Source: an uncultured Eggerthellaceae bacterium
Lineage (GTDB): Bacteria > Actinomycetota > Coriobacteriia > Coriobacteriales > Eggerthellaceae
NCBI GenBank assembly: GCA_934670115.1
Contig: CAKUOV010000005.1
Span: 1-64,000 of the forward strand
Direction: 5' to 3'
DNA length: 64,000 nt
Under the pieces are notes generated by a model. The model made no database searches, was not told the origin of the DNA, and saw only the letters and a program-made list of their open reading frames with translations. The translations under genes were made by a program, and so were the position numbers. Positions 23,958 to 31,782 of this stretch are shown here, one piece after another; within the stretch, counting starts at the first letter, position 1, and each line of letters begins with the position of its first letter.

Positions 23958-25442
23958 ATGTCAGAGCAGTTGCCTAAATATGAGTATGCGAACATCGACT
24001 TGAGCAATCCGGGTGCATTGCTTAAATACGCAAAGAAACTGGAAGGGCATACCTTTCGGGAAGTGCTTGACTTGGGGATTACGCCAGAGGGGTTGGCTGG
24101 TAAGACCGAATACGATGACGTAGCGTACAAAGGTGGTGTGGGCACTCTTATTGAAGAGCGCTATTTCGGTTACAAGGCGAATAGCGATGCTCATGCAGAC
24201 TTTGAAAAGGCGGGCGTTGAGCTTAAAACAACCTGTTTTGACACAAGAGAAGATGGATCAATTCGTGCAGGTGAACGCCTTGTTTTGGGTATGATTGCCT
24301 ACGATGAGAGCATTGAGGCAAGTCTTGAAGATTCGCATATGTGGGAAAAAGGCAGTAATGTTTTGCTTATTTACTATGGGCGAGATAAGTCCATTGATAA
24401 ATATGACCAGCGTATCGAACATATAGTTCTTTTCACGCCGCCCGAATCGGATATGGCAATTATCCGCGAAGATTATGAGACCATTCAGCGCTATATCACC
24501 GAAGGTCGTGCGGATGAGCTCTCGGAATCGCTCACACGTTATCTGGGTGCTTGTACAAAAGGCGCAACGCGTGAGAAGAGCATGCGAGACCAAAAGGTGT
24601 ATGCGCCTGGTAAGTTGGCCCGCGGGCGCGCATGGTGCTACAAGAACAGCTATATGAACTCTGTTCTTAATGATTATGTCATCGGTTTTGATGGCGGCGA
24701 ATCTATTGTCAAAGACCCAGTTCAGCTCCAAGGTCGTACGTTTGAAGAATTCGTTATCTCTCTTATTGAGCCCTATATTGGAATGCAGGATGTAGAAATA
24801 GCAAGAAGCGTTGGGCTCGAGACCGATCCTAGAAACAAGTCTTTTTGGAGGATGATTGCTTATCGCATGCTTGGCCTCAATGGCGAGACAGCAAAAGAGT
24901 TCGAAAAAGCGAACATCTCAGTGCGCACCGTTCGCATTGAGGGGCGCGGTGCAATAAGGGAAAGCTTCCCCTTGCCGCCCTTTAAATTCATGAATCTTGT
25001 CGCGGAAGAAGATTGGGAAGAAAGCGAGCTTTACGAACGTTTCGATGGAACCCGCTATTTCTTTGTTGCATTCGAAGAAAGTGACGGTTCGTACCGCTTT
25101 AAGGGTGCAAAGTTTTGGTCGATGTCGCGCTCGGATGTTGACGGTCCGCTGCGTGAATGCTGGGAAAACGCTCGGGACAGAGTTCGTTCTGGTATCAAGT
25201 TCACGAAAAAGGTTCAACAATCAGGAAAAACTGTCATTTACAATAATCTGCCGGGCATGTCGGAAAATCCTGTCGCCCACGTTCGTCCGCATGCGCCACT
25301 TTCCGCATACAAGCTTGATGATGGGACGGTTGTTGGCGACATCGATAAACATGGCGATGAACTGCCAGACGGGCAATGGATGACGAAGCAAAGTTTTTGG
25401 TTGAACAATGACTATGTTTACGAAATCGTGAAAGATATTTGA
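23958..25442 (+). CDS. Sau3AI/MutH-like type II restriction endonuclease
   Basis: The N-terminal half matches the MutH/Sau3AI nuclease: VGTLIEERYFGYKANSD, then DFEKAGVELKTT, which supplies the D...E-x-K catalytic triad. The C-terminal half (LQGRTFEEFVISLIEPYIG onward) resembles a degenerate second MutH-like domain, as in Sau3AI, a type IIE enzyme with an allosteric DNA-binding domain. Sau3AI family members cut before GATC. The next gene is a C5 methyltransferase of the Sau3AI type. ATG 23958 has GGAAGGGGGGAG upstream; an open frame from 23835 overlaps the sortase gene and is rejected. Predicted target GATC is inference from the family. Confidence 0.85.
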   Translation: MSEQLPKYEYANIDLSNPGALLKYAKKLEGHTFREVLDLGITPEGLAGKTEYDDVAYKGGVGTLIEERYFGYKANSDAHADFEKAGVELKTTCFDTREDGSIRAGERLVLGMIAYDESIEASLEDSHMWEKGSNVLLIYYGRDKSIDKYDQRIEHIVLFTPPESDMAIIREDYETIQRYITEGRADELSESLTRYLGACTKGATREKSMRDQKVYAPGKLARGRAWCYKNSYMNSVLNDYVIGFDGGESIVKDPVQLQGRTFEEFVISLIEPYIGMQDVEIARSVGLETDPRNKSFWRMIAYRMLGLNGETAKEFEKANISVRTVRIEGRGAIRESFPLPPFKFMNLVAEEDWEESELYERFDGTRYFFVAFEESDGSYRFKGAKFWSMSRSDVDGPLRECWENARDRVRSGIKFTKKVQQSGKTVIYNNLPGMSENPVAHVRPHAPLSAYKLDDGTVVGDIDKHGDELPDGQWMTKQSFWLNNDYVYEIVKDI

Positions 25443-25554
25443 GCGGGGCTTTGGAGAACGTATGCCGGCTTTGCTTCCGATTTCTATTTAAGGATTTTCT
25501 TGGTGTCCAATTTGTTGCCCATGCGGAATCAGCGAATGCTCGATTATGTTTAAA

Positions 25555-25643
25555 ATCGATCTTGACAGGAAAGGTCGATTGATCGATCATGGATAATCAG
25601 ATAGAATAGCAAGTTCGAGAAGACGCGTTCCAAAGGGAATAAA
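25555..25643 (+). promoter_or_regulatory. Methyltransferase leader with three GATC sites and a TTGACA box
   Basis: GATC occurs at 25558-25561, 25581-25584 and 25585-25588, with TTGACA at 25562-25567 between the first and second. I see no clear -10 at 17 bases (GATCAT falls there). Clustered target sites in the promoter would let methylation state feed back on expression. Confidence 0.4.
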
Positions 25644-26918
25644 GTGACTAAAAGCACTATTAAAGTAGCAGAGCTTTTTGCGGGCGTTGGCGGATTTCGC
25701 CTGGGTCTGGAGGGCTATCATTCGGACGAGCATCCGGAGTTTGACCTGCCGTCGGCTGGCCCTTTTAAGACTATCTGGGCGAATCAGTGGGAGCCGCCTG
25801 GAACGCCGGGAAAGCAGTTTGCTTGGCGTTGCTATGAAGAACGTTTTGGTGCAGGCAGCTGCGTGAATGAAGATATCAATAAAGTTCTTGATGAATACGA
25901 AGCGGGAACGCGTGAAATTCCTGATTTCGACTTGCTGGTGGGAGGCTTCCCCTGCCAGGACTACAGCGTGGCAAAACCTTTGAAGCACGCTGGTGGTATC
26001 GAGGGCAAGAAGGGTGTTTTGTGGTGGGATATCTATCGTATGCTGCATCTGAAGAAGCCTAAGTACCTGCTTCTGGAGAATGTTGATCGTCTTTTGAAGA
26101 GTCCTGTGAAGCAGCGCGGTCGTGATTTTGCAATTATTTTATCGTGCTTGGCAGATGAAGGATACTCAGTGGAGTGGCGTGTAATTAACGCCGCCGATTA
26201 TGGTATGCCGCAAAAACGCCGCCGCACTTATATCTTTGGCGTTAAGACCGATGAGACATGGAATCTGGACCGAACCTTGCTTGAGACGGGAGTCATGGCG
26301 AAAGCTTTTCCTGTTGTCGATGGCGTTTCCCGCCGTTCGGAGCTTGATGTTTCGGGCGATCCCTACGATGTGAGCAAATCGTTCGGACTGGGCATGAAAG
26401 TGTCGCCATTTGAGAATGCCGGTGCAATGCAGAATGGACATGTGGTCACTTTCAAGGTCACACCTGATTTTGAGGGTCCGTTCGCAACGCTTGCGGATGT
26501 AATCGTGCCTGATTCTGAGATTCCTGAGCAGTTCTTCATCAAGGAAGAAGCATTGCCTCGTTGGGAATATCAGCGTTCCGCAAAGAGAGAGCCGCGTACA
26601 ACGTCGGAGGGTTTCGAGTACATGTATACCGAAGGCGCCATGGCATGGCCCGATCCAACCGATCGTCCTGCTCGCACCATCTTAACCGGCGAGGGCGGCT
26701 CGGCGGCTAGTCGCTCGAAACATGCCATATTGGGCGATTCCGGTCGTATTCGTCGTTTGGTCCCTGATGAGTTAGACCAGATTCAAATGTTTCCCAAAGG
26801 TTGGACCAATACGGGCATGAGTGATGGTAACCGTGCTTTCTGCATGGGAAACGCGCTTGTGGTGGGAATTCCTCGCAAAATCGGTGCCGAAATTGCACGA
26901 AGAAATGATGTGGGCTAA
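25644..26918 (+). CDS. DNA (cytosine-5) methyltransferase, M.Sau3AI-like
   Basis: All main C5-methyltransferase motifs are present: motif I AELFAGVGGFRLGLE binding SAM, motif IV GGFPCQDYSVA with the catalytic Cys (~103), motif VI LLENVDRLL, motif VIII RRRTYIFGV and motif X near FCMGNALVV. The target-recognition region lies between about residues 260 and 330. It should methylate cytosine in the site cut by the upstream nuclease, protecting host DNA. GTG 25644 follows AAAGGGAAT. Two strong hairpins at 26909-27004 close the unit. Confidence 0.88.
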   Translation: MTKSTIKVAELFAGVGGFRLGLEGYHSDEHPEFDLPSAGPFKTIWANQWEPPGTPGKQFAWRCYEERFGAGSCVNEDINKVLDEYEAGTREIPDFDLLVGGFPCQDYSVAKPLKHAGGIEGKKGVLWWDIYRMLHLKKPKYLLLENVDRLLKSPVKQRGRDFAIILSCLADEGYSVEWRVINAADYGMPQKRRRTYIFGVKTDETWNLDRTLLETGVMAKAFPVVDGVSRRSELDVSGDPYDVSKSFGLGMKVSPFENAGAMQNGHVVTFKVTPDFEGPFATLADVIVPDSEIPEQFFIKEEALPRWEYQRSAKREPRTTSEGFEYMYTEGAMAWPDPTDRPARTILTGEGGSAASRSKHAILGDSGRIRRLVPDELDQIQMFPKGWTNTGMSDGNRAFCMGNALVVGIPRKIGAEIARRNDVG

Positions 26919-26941
26919 AGGGGGATTGCCTTTAGCCCACA
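26909..26941 (+). terminator. 13-bp hairpin overlapping the methyltransferase stop
   Basis: TGTGGGCTAAAGG (26909-26921) and CCTTTAGCCCACA (26929-26941) pair perfectly; the stop codon is in the left arm. No T-run follows, so it may protect the mRNA 3' end rather than terminate. Confidence 0.5.
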
Positions 26942-26970
26942 TTCGCTTTGGTTGGTTGCAGCCTTCTTGC

Positions 26971-27004
26971 AAAATGGGCGTTGATTTGCGTCAATGCCCA
27001 TTTT
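26971..27004. terminator. Second hairpin between convergent genes
   Basis: AAAATGGGCGTTGA (26971-26984) pairs with TCAATGCCCATTTT (26991-27004) with one mismatch; A and T runs on both sides suit a bidirectional terminator for the methyltransferase and the HIRAN gene. Confidence 0.65.
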
Positions 27005-27066
27005 CTAATCCGCTTTTCTTTCCGCTGTTCTAGTTTTAGCCCTGTAGGGCTGCCCCGATTCCTCCC

Positions 27067-27393
27067 TTACCGCTTGTCTTTCAAATACAGTTTCACGCGG
27101 ACTTGTTCGCGCGGGTCAGCCTTCTTATTGCGTTGGACAACTTTGCAGCGTACCACGTCTTTGTGGCCAAAGAAAAGCAGCTGCGCAAGCAGGGAGTTTT
27201 TATCGCGTGGTACGTATCCCAGGTGCACGTCCTTGTACTTAATCGCAACGGCGTTGGGGTCGTAGGGATTGTCGAATTCGGGCACCAGGTCCAGCTTCGT
27301 GCCGACTTCCAGTTTACTCAAAACATCGGCGCCATCGTGGCATTGAAATCCGGCAATCAGGAATTGATCGATTTGCTTAGTGGGTTCGTACAT
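27067..27393 (-). CDS. Stand-alone HIRAN-domain protein
   Basis: The 108-residue product is a HIRAN domain: IAGFQCHDGADVLSKLEVGT, LDLVPEFDNPYDPNAVAIKY (the typical ENPYDPNAIAV-like core) and HLGYVPRDKNSLLA. HIRAN domains bind 3' DNA ends or damaged DNA and occur alone in bacteria or fused to helicases. GGAAAGGAG precedes ATG 27393 on the minus strand. It is a single-gene unit next to the restriction-modification pair; a functional link is not shown. Confidence 0.85.
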   Translation of the reverse strand: MYEPTKQIDQFLIAGFQCHDGADVLSKLEVGTKLDLVPEFDNPYDPNAVAIKYKDVHLGYVPRDKNSLLAQLLFFGHKDVVRCKVVQRNKKADPREQVRVKLYLKDKR

Positions 27394-27556
27394 TGCTATC
27401 TCCTTTCCTTTGAGGATGTTGATAGCATGATAATCTGCACATACCCTTGAGCATGTCCGAAGAAAAGTACAGGTATAAAATTTATTGCAATTTTTGGAAT
27501 AGACTTCACGCGTCGCCCATATATCCGCGCACGCTATTGCGCGCTGCGTGATAGCG

Positions 27557-28015
27557 TTACCAGTTGCGGATGGTTAGCCCCTGGCCGTCGCGATAGCAGC
27601 CAAGTGCGATGCGGATAATATCAACCACCCAGCCAAGGCCCAAAAGCCCGAACGTGAAAAGGTAAACGATGCCCGTTGCAATTTGTCCCGCGTAGAAGCG
27701 ATGTACGCCAAAATATCCCAAGAACACGGCTAGCAAGAGCGCAACCAGGCGCGATTTGCGGGAGACGTCTGCGTTTGCATTGTTCGTTGCGGCGTACGCA
27801 AAAGCCGCCTGCGCGTTGTTGTTTGCTGCGAAGCCGCGATTAAAAGCACTTTGATCGGCGGAATCGTTGTCTGCAGGCCCGTAGAAGTTGTTGATGATGA
27901 CAACTTTGGCATCGCCGTCGGACGCAAAGTGCGTGCCGCAATATTCGCAAAATTTTCCCGTGATAACAGCACCGCAATTAGGGCATTTAGAAATACCGTC
28001 TTCTGATTTCCGCAT
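27557..28015 (-). CDS. Zinc-ribbon TM2-domain membrane protein
   Basis: An N-terminal zinc ribbon (CPNCGAVITGKFCEYCG) is followed by a flexible Asn/Ala-rich linker and a C-terminal TM2 domain with two membrane helices (LVALLLAVFLGYFGVHRFYAG and the segment around YLFTFGLLGLGWVVDI). TM2 proteins are widespread and of uncertain role. ATG 28015 is chosen because AAGGAG stands about 6 bases upstream; the longer frame adds only 8 residues. Confidence 0.8.
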   Translation of the reverse strand: MRKSEDGISKCPNCGAVITGKFCEYCGTHFASDGDAKVVIINNFYGPADNDSADQSAFNRGFAANNNAQAAFAYAATNNANADVSRKSRLVALLLAVFLGYFGVHRFYAGQIATGIVYLFTFGLLGLGWVVDIIRIALGCYRDGQGLTIRNW

Positions 28016-28674
28016 TGATTCTCCTTGAAACGCAAACAACGCTGCAAATTATACCGCCGTGCAACGCTTTCCCGCGAATGATTTAACAGGTACCGTTCCG
28101 AGAAGGCATTACGAGCTTACCTGGCGGTAAGAACTCCCTTGCTCTTTTGCTGCTCGCTTGCCGTATTGAAACTGCGTGAATGGTTTTTGGTTTGCCCCTT
28201 GGTATTCGCAGTTGGCTGTGTCTGCTGTTACGTATCATTCGCGTGTATTTCTCTCAGGTGGGCAGGCGCGTTTTGCAATGTCTTTCCTTCGTTCCACCCA
28301 TGTTGTTGAAATAAGGGCCTTGGATTCGAAGTTGTGATAGGTTGGAAGTAGGTTGGGGTCGTAAATTTGGGCATTTTTCGGCGAAAGCTCTGTTACCCAT
28401 AAATGCGCTTTAGTAAAACCCCAGTTCAAACGCTTACAGGTGAATAGGATTTTTTATCTGCCGAACGCGTAAAGGCTTCAAGGTACTTCCAACCTAACAC
28501 AACTTCGAATTTCACCCCGTTTTTTCAACAACATGACCCAAATCGAGCCAAGTTGAACTGTTTGCGTCTGTCCGTGCGCATCTCGGGCGGGGAAGGCCAC
28601 CCGCAGTATGAGCGTTCGATGTGAGCACGGTGCGCTTTGCGTTTTGGCAGCGCGGCGACTCACACTGCTGCCCC
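28016..28674. other. Non-coding stretch with a 237-bp inverted-repeat element
   Basis: No gene is visible over about 660 bases. Its right half is the inverted-repeat element at 28299-28535, listed separately. The left part shows nothing recognisable. Confidence 0.5.
28299..28535. repeat. MITE-like inverted-repeat element
   Basis: 57-bp arms (28299-28355 and 28479-28535) are inverted copies of equal length. Each contains CATGTTGTTGAAA, ATTCGAAGTTGTG and TAGGTTGGAAGTA at identical spacing, with differences mainly in one 12-base block. The 123-base interior has no open frame. This is the layout of a small non-autonomous transposable element, though no target duplication is obvious. Confidence 0.6.
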
Positions 28675-28953
28675 TCATGCCGGCACAGCGTCGGATTCGA
28701 ATTCCTGATTGAATTTATTGCTGATCGCGATGCTAACTTTTGCTAGATATTCCAGATACACTCGGTACAGAGCATGGGGAGATGGGTCAATGCCCATACC
28801 GTCCCCGCTGAAAATCAGCTCGCGTTTCTGGAAATCGATGCAGTTCTTCTCGAAGTTCTGTATGAATTCAAGCAGCTCATCACGTTCTTTAATAAGGTTT
28901 TGCAGGTTGTCGGTTTTAAGCTCTTCAGCGTACGTTTCAGGTGAAATCATCAT
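28675..28953 (-). CDS. Hypothetical small protein
   Basis: A 92-residue soluble, mostly helical product with an acidic N-terminal half (YAEELKTDNLQNLIKERDEL) and no recognised domain. AAGGAAGGA stands before ATG 28953 on the minus strand; the open frame extends 18 residues further but without a better start. It lies between the inverted-repeat element and one copy of the repeated block at 29039-29140. Confidence 0.5.
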   Translation of the reverse strand: MMISPETYAEELKTDNLQNLIKERDELLEFIQNFEKNCIDFQKRELIFSGDGMGIDPSPHALYRVYLEYLAKVSIAISNKFNQEFESDAVPA

Positions 28954-29038
28954 GGTTTGTGTTCCTTCCTTGCGTGGTATAGGGTCCGTAGAATCGCCTG
29001 GTTGCAATCCTGTTTTCCTGTTTGACCAAGGTTTATGT

Positions 29039-29140
29039 TGAAACTGAACCTAAGATATCCCATTGTAAAAAATCGCTTGTCCGTTTTTTGGTACATACTA
29101 GCGACTATAGGCGTTTATGGCATCTGAAAAGGGAAAAACG
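29039..29140. repeat. Repeated ~102-bp block, copy A
   Basis: It shares with 30735-30836 the order TGAA.CTGAACC, GCTTGTCCGTTTTTTGG.ACAT and TGAAAAGGGAAAA at matching spacing, in the same orientation. It stands before the toxin-antitoxin operon. Confidence 0.6.
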
Positions 29141-29215
29141 TTACGTTTGGTGCCTATATAAAACGTGCCAATGTGGCCGAGAACACATAAAGTCGATTTT
29201 CCCTGTTGTAAATGG

Positions 29216-29221
29216 TATAAT
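29216..29221 (+). promoter_or_regulatory. -10 element of the toxin-antitoxin operon
   Basis: TATAAT, 29 bases before the antitoxin start; the -35 is weak, as often found for operons repressed by their own antitoxin. Confidence 0.5.
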
Positions 29222-29249
29222 TAGGCCACTGTAAGAAAGGAGGTGCGCC

Positions 29250-29507
29250 ATGCAGACGTGCGTACCCGTTAAAGACCTCAAGGACACTGCATCGTTTGCG
29301 AGAAAGGTTGAGCAAGCGTCCGGTCCAATCACCGTTACGAAGAACGGCTACGAGGTGTTTTATGCGCTTCGACCTGATTATTACGAAGCGCTTCAACAAG
29401 AGGCCGCGAAAGCCCAGTTGCTCTCGCGCATCATGCTTGCAGAGCAAGAAATCGACTCCGGCGATTATGTGGATGTGTTCGAGTTCTTGGATAAGTCCGA
29501 GGCATAA
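29250..29507 (+). CDS. Phd/YefM-family antitoxin
   Basis: The 85-residue product has the Phd/YefM fold: MQTCVPVKDLKDTASFAR, then PITVTKNGYEVFYALRPDYY, and an acidic C-terminal helix (YVDVFEFLDKSEA) that wraps the toxin. The N-terminal part dimerises and binds the operon promoter. AAGGAGG precedes ATG 29250. It ends two bases before the toxin gene, so both are cotranscribed. Confidence 0.85.
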   Translation: MQTCVPVKDLKDTASFARKVEQASGPITVTKNGYEVFYALRPDYYEALQQEAAKAQLLSRIMLAEQEIDSGDYVDVFEFLDKSEA

Positions 29508-29509
29508 AA

Positions 29510-29812
29510 ATGGCTAAAGTGGTCATCACCAAAACGGCGCAGCTGGAATACTTGAGCATCGTGAATTACTTGGAAGGAGCGCTTGGAAGTTCCCAAGCGG
29601 CTCAGAACTTTAAACAAGAGTTCAGGGTGCAGATGATACAGCTGCGTGATATGCCCGAGCTATTCAGCGTGAGCGCTATGTCCGAGCTGGCGGCAAAAGG
29701 CTACCGAATTGTGCATATAAATAATTATCTTGCAGTTTACAAATTAAAAGGCGACACCGTCTACGTTGGTCACGTGTTCCATCAATCGCAAAACTATGCA
29801 AGGTATGTTTAA
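29510..29812 (+). CDS. RelE/ParE-superfamily toxin
   Basis: The 100-residue product fits the RelE/ParE fold: a first helix pair (AQLEYLSIVNYLEGAL; QAAQNFKQEFRVQMIQLRD), MPELF, then a beta sheet with GYRIVHINNYLAVYKLK and VYVGHVFHQSQNYARYV. RelE-type members cut mRNA on the ribosome and ParE-type members inhibit gyrase; the His and Arg/Tyr at the C-terminus cannot separate these by eye. It partners the Phd/YefM antitoxin directly upstream. Confidence 0.85.
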   Translation: MAKVVITKTAQLEYLSIVNYLEGALGSSQAAQNFKQEFRVQMIQLRDMPELFSVSAMSELAAKGYRIVHINNYLAVYKLKGDTVYVGHVFHQSQNYARYV

Positions 29813-29873
29813 CGGAAACGGAAACGCCGCACTTGCATGCGGCGCCCCCTGCCTATTCGATTAGAAGCCTTCT

Positions 29874-30689
29874 TTAATCATCAAGATGATCGACGGCGTA
29901 TTGCGCTTCTTCTTCGGTGAATTGTTCGCCGTATTGGCTAATTAGCTGGTCATATACGGCACTTTTCGACATGTTCATGTTCTTGTAGTAAGACTTGGCT
30001 TTCGCAAGAGCGTTCTGGTTCCAGTCGGCCTTAACGTGGTCAATTGCGTACTGAGCTGCATCTTCGGGGAAGCCTTCGCCGTAGCTGCTGATCAGCTGGT
30101 CGTATATTCCTGCTTTCGACATATGCATGTTGTCGCTGTAGCTCTGCGCTTTCTTCAGTGCATTTTTGAACTCTGTTGATACTTCGGGCTCTTTCAGGTT
30201 TTTGACAGCATCAAAAATGTTGTCGTAGGCCTTCTTGATTTCGCTTTCGCTTGCGTCTTCCTTGTCAATGACGGCTTTTGCCTCCGATAACGCCGTTGCA
30301 AGGCCTGCTTGGCTTTCCTGGGTGTACTTGGCAAGCGTATCGGGGTCAAAGTTCATGTATTGATTATAAACGGCTTGCAGCGTTGACTTATCAACGGTTT
30401 TGTTTGCCACCTGGGAAGATGATGCGCTTGAGCTTGATTCCGATGTTTGAGATTCGCCACCGCTGCCGAATGAGCCAATAATCCCCAGTACAAGAATGAT
30501 TATGACGGCGATAAACCATTTTCTCTTATAGAAAGGCTTGTCTTTAGGTGCAGCCTTTTTATCGGTCTGCGGGATTGAAGTTTGCGTGAGTTGTGGTTCG
30601 GGTGTTCCGGTTGCGGTATCCGCTCCGCAATTCGGACAAAATCTCGAATTTTCGGAATATTCGCTTCCGCAGTGATTGCATGTGGGCAT
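29874..30689 (-). CDS. Zinc-ribbon membrane protein with two Ltp domains
   Basis: N-terminal zinc ribbon (CNHCGSEYSENSRFCPNCG), linker, one membrane helix (WFIAVIIILVLGIIGSFGSG) and an outside part ending in two tandem Ltp repeats, each with ALxKAxSYxxNMxMSKxxxYDQLISxYG and a following AQYAxDH. The Ltp domain is named from a streptococcal prophage lipoprotein that blocks DNA injection of related phages (superinfection exclusion). Here the anchor is a membrane helix rather than a lipid. ATG 30689 follows AGGAGG. A phage-exclusion role is plausible but inferred; the domain is also common in surface proteins of unknown role. Confidence 0.8.
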   Translation of the reverse strand: MPTCNHCGSEYSENSRFCPNCGADTATGTPEPQLTQTSIPQTDKKAAPKDKPFYKRKWFIAVIIILVLGIIGSFGSGGESQTSESSSSASSSQVANKTVDKSTLQAVYNQYMNFDPDTLAKYTQESQAGLATALSEAKAVIDKEDASESEIKKAYDNIFDAVKNLKEPEVSTEFKNALKKAQSYSDNMHMSKAGIYDQLISSYGEGFPEDAAQYAIDHVKADWNQNALAKAKSYYKNMNMSKSAVYDQLISQYGEQFTEEEAQYAVDHLDD

Positions 30690-30734
30690 GGTTCCTCCTG
30701 TCGTTTCGAAAATATTGTGCTGCTGCATAACACT

Positions 30735-30836
30735 GAAGCTGAACCCAGGATATTCTTTTTCGAAAACAAGCTTGTCCGTTTTTTGGGACATGGCGTGAAC
30801 TTGCAATTATTTATAGTGCTTGAAAAGGGAAAACGA
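30735..30836. repeat. Repeated ~102-bp block, copy B
   Basis: Direct copy of the block at 29039-29140; the two copies flank the toxin-antitoxin operon and the Ltp gene. Confidence 0.6.
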
Positions 30837-30891
30837 GCCAAAAATGATTGCCCGCGGTAAAATGATGCGGGGCAAATTAAAGGAGGGCGCT

Positions 30892-31488
30892 ATGGATTTC
30901 TTCCAATCGTTTTACGACCGAAATGGCGACGGAAAGCTTACAGGCTTCGAGCGCGTTCGCTACGAAGAGGACAACTGGGCATATCCGGGCTCTTTGGTGC
31001 CCCACACGACAACCACCGATCCGCAGCTGAAAAAAGACTTGGGCTACGACGAAGATGATGACGATAAGCCGTATTTCAGCGTCGGTAGTCTTTATGACGA
31101 TGATGACAACGACTTCGACGATGACGACCCGTACGACACGTACGACGAGTACGACGACTGGGATGGCTTCAGCATTGAGCATGGTGACATGCTGGACGAT
31201 TTTGACGACTTCGGGGAAGAAAACAGGTATTGGTTCGCGCCCCGGAACAGCGAGGACCTTATCGGAGCGATTGACACGCCAAAGTATTTAGAGGAGCCGC
31301 GCGTCCGGGCGCACCGCTGCTACAACTGCAAGCACTGGGTTGACACAAGGTCAACCTGCAATACCCGCGATGACGGATGCCGTGTTTATTACCGCTTGAA
31401 GATTGACCGCATTCTGAAAAACGACGCTCCCGATCTGGATGGTGAAGTCTGCGACCATTTCGAATTCAGGCATGGTGACCGCGGATAG
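30892..31488 (+). CDS. Asp-rich protein with EF-hand-like loop and Cys cluster
   Basis: Family not recognised. The 198-residue product starts with an EF-hand-like loop (DRNGDGKLTGFE, residues ~9-20), continues with an extremely acidic segment of Asp runs (~56-105), and ends with a Cys cluster (CYNCKHWVDTRSTCN ... GCRVYY ... EVCDHFE) suited to zinc or iron-sulfur binding. No signal peptide or membrane helix. Metal binding is likely; nothing more can be said. AAAGGAGG before ATG 30892 decides the start. Confidence 0.65.
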   Translation: MDFFQSFYDRNGDGKLTGFERVRYEEDNWAYPGSLVPHTTTTDPQLKKDLGYDEDDDDKPYFSVGSLYDDDDNDFDDDDPYDTYDEYDDWDGFSIEHGDMLDDFDDFGEENRYWFAPRNSEDLIGAIDTPKYLEEPRVRAHRCYNCKHWVDTRSTCNTRDDGCRVYYRLKIDRILKNDAPDLDGEVCDHFEFRHGDRG

Positions 31489-31693
31489 CAAAAGCAGCGC
31501 TCCAACAGCGTGCGAGCTGCTTGTCGCTTTGCATTGTGTCTTCGGGCCGATGCCGGCTTGGCTACGGCTCGCCCGTCCGCAACGCGCCATCGACCAGCGG
31601 TAAGCGCTGTGTCTTCGCGCGGCTCCAACGTGATATCCGCCGCAGAAATGTCAGGGTTCTAAGATGCTTTTCGTTCCTGAAGAGCGGTTGCGT

Positions 31694-31699
31694 TATAAT
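31694..31699 (+). promoter_or_regulatory. -10 element upstream of feoAB
   Basis: TATAAT preceded by TTCGTT at 18 bases. I see no clear Fur or DtxR dyad. The rest of the gap 31489-31782 holds nothing recognisable. Confidence 0.45.
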
Positions 31700-31782
31700 T
31701 TCGCACTTGAAAGATAGGTTTTAACGCGAAGCGATGGCGCACGAATCAAGAACAAAAACCGTGCGCTTTAAGGAACGTTCAT

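Noticed and set aside
28016..28298. tRNA or riboswitch in the long gap
   Set aside because: No cloverleaf arms, anticodon stem or known riboswitch core could be found by eye.
29874..30481. Ltp protein as a classical lipoprotein
   Set aside because: No lipobox Cys after the hydrophobic segment; the anchor is a plain membrane helix behind a zinc ribbon.
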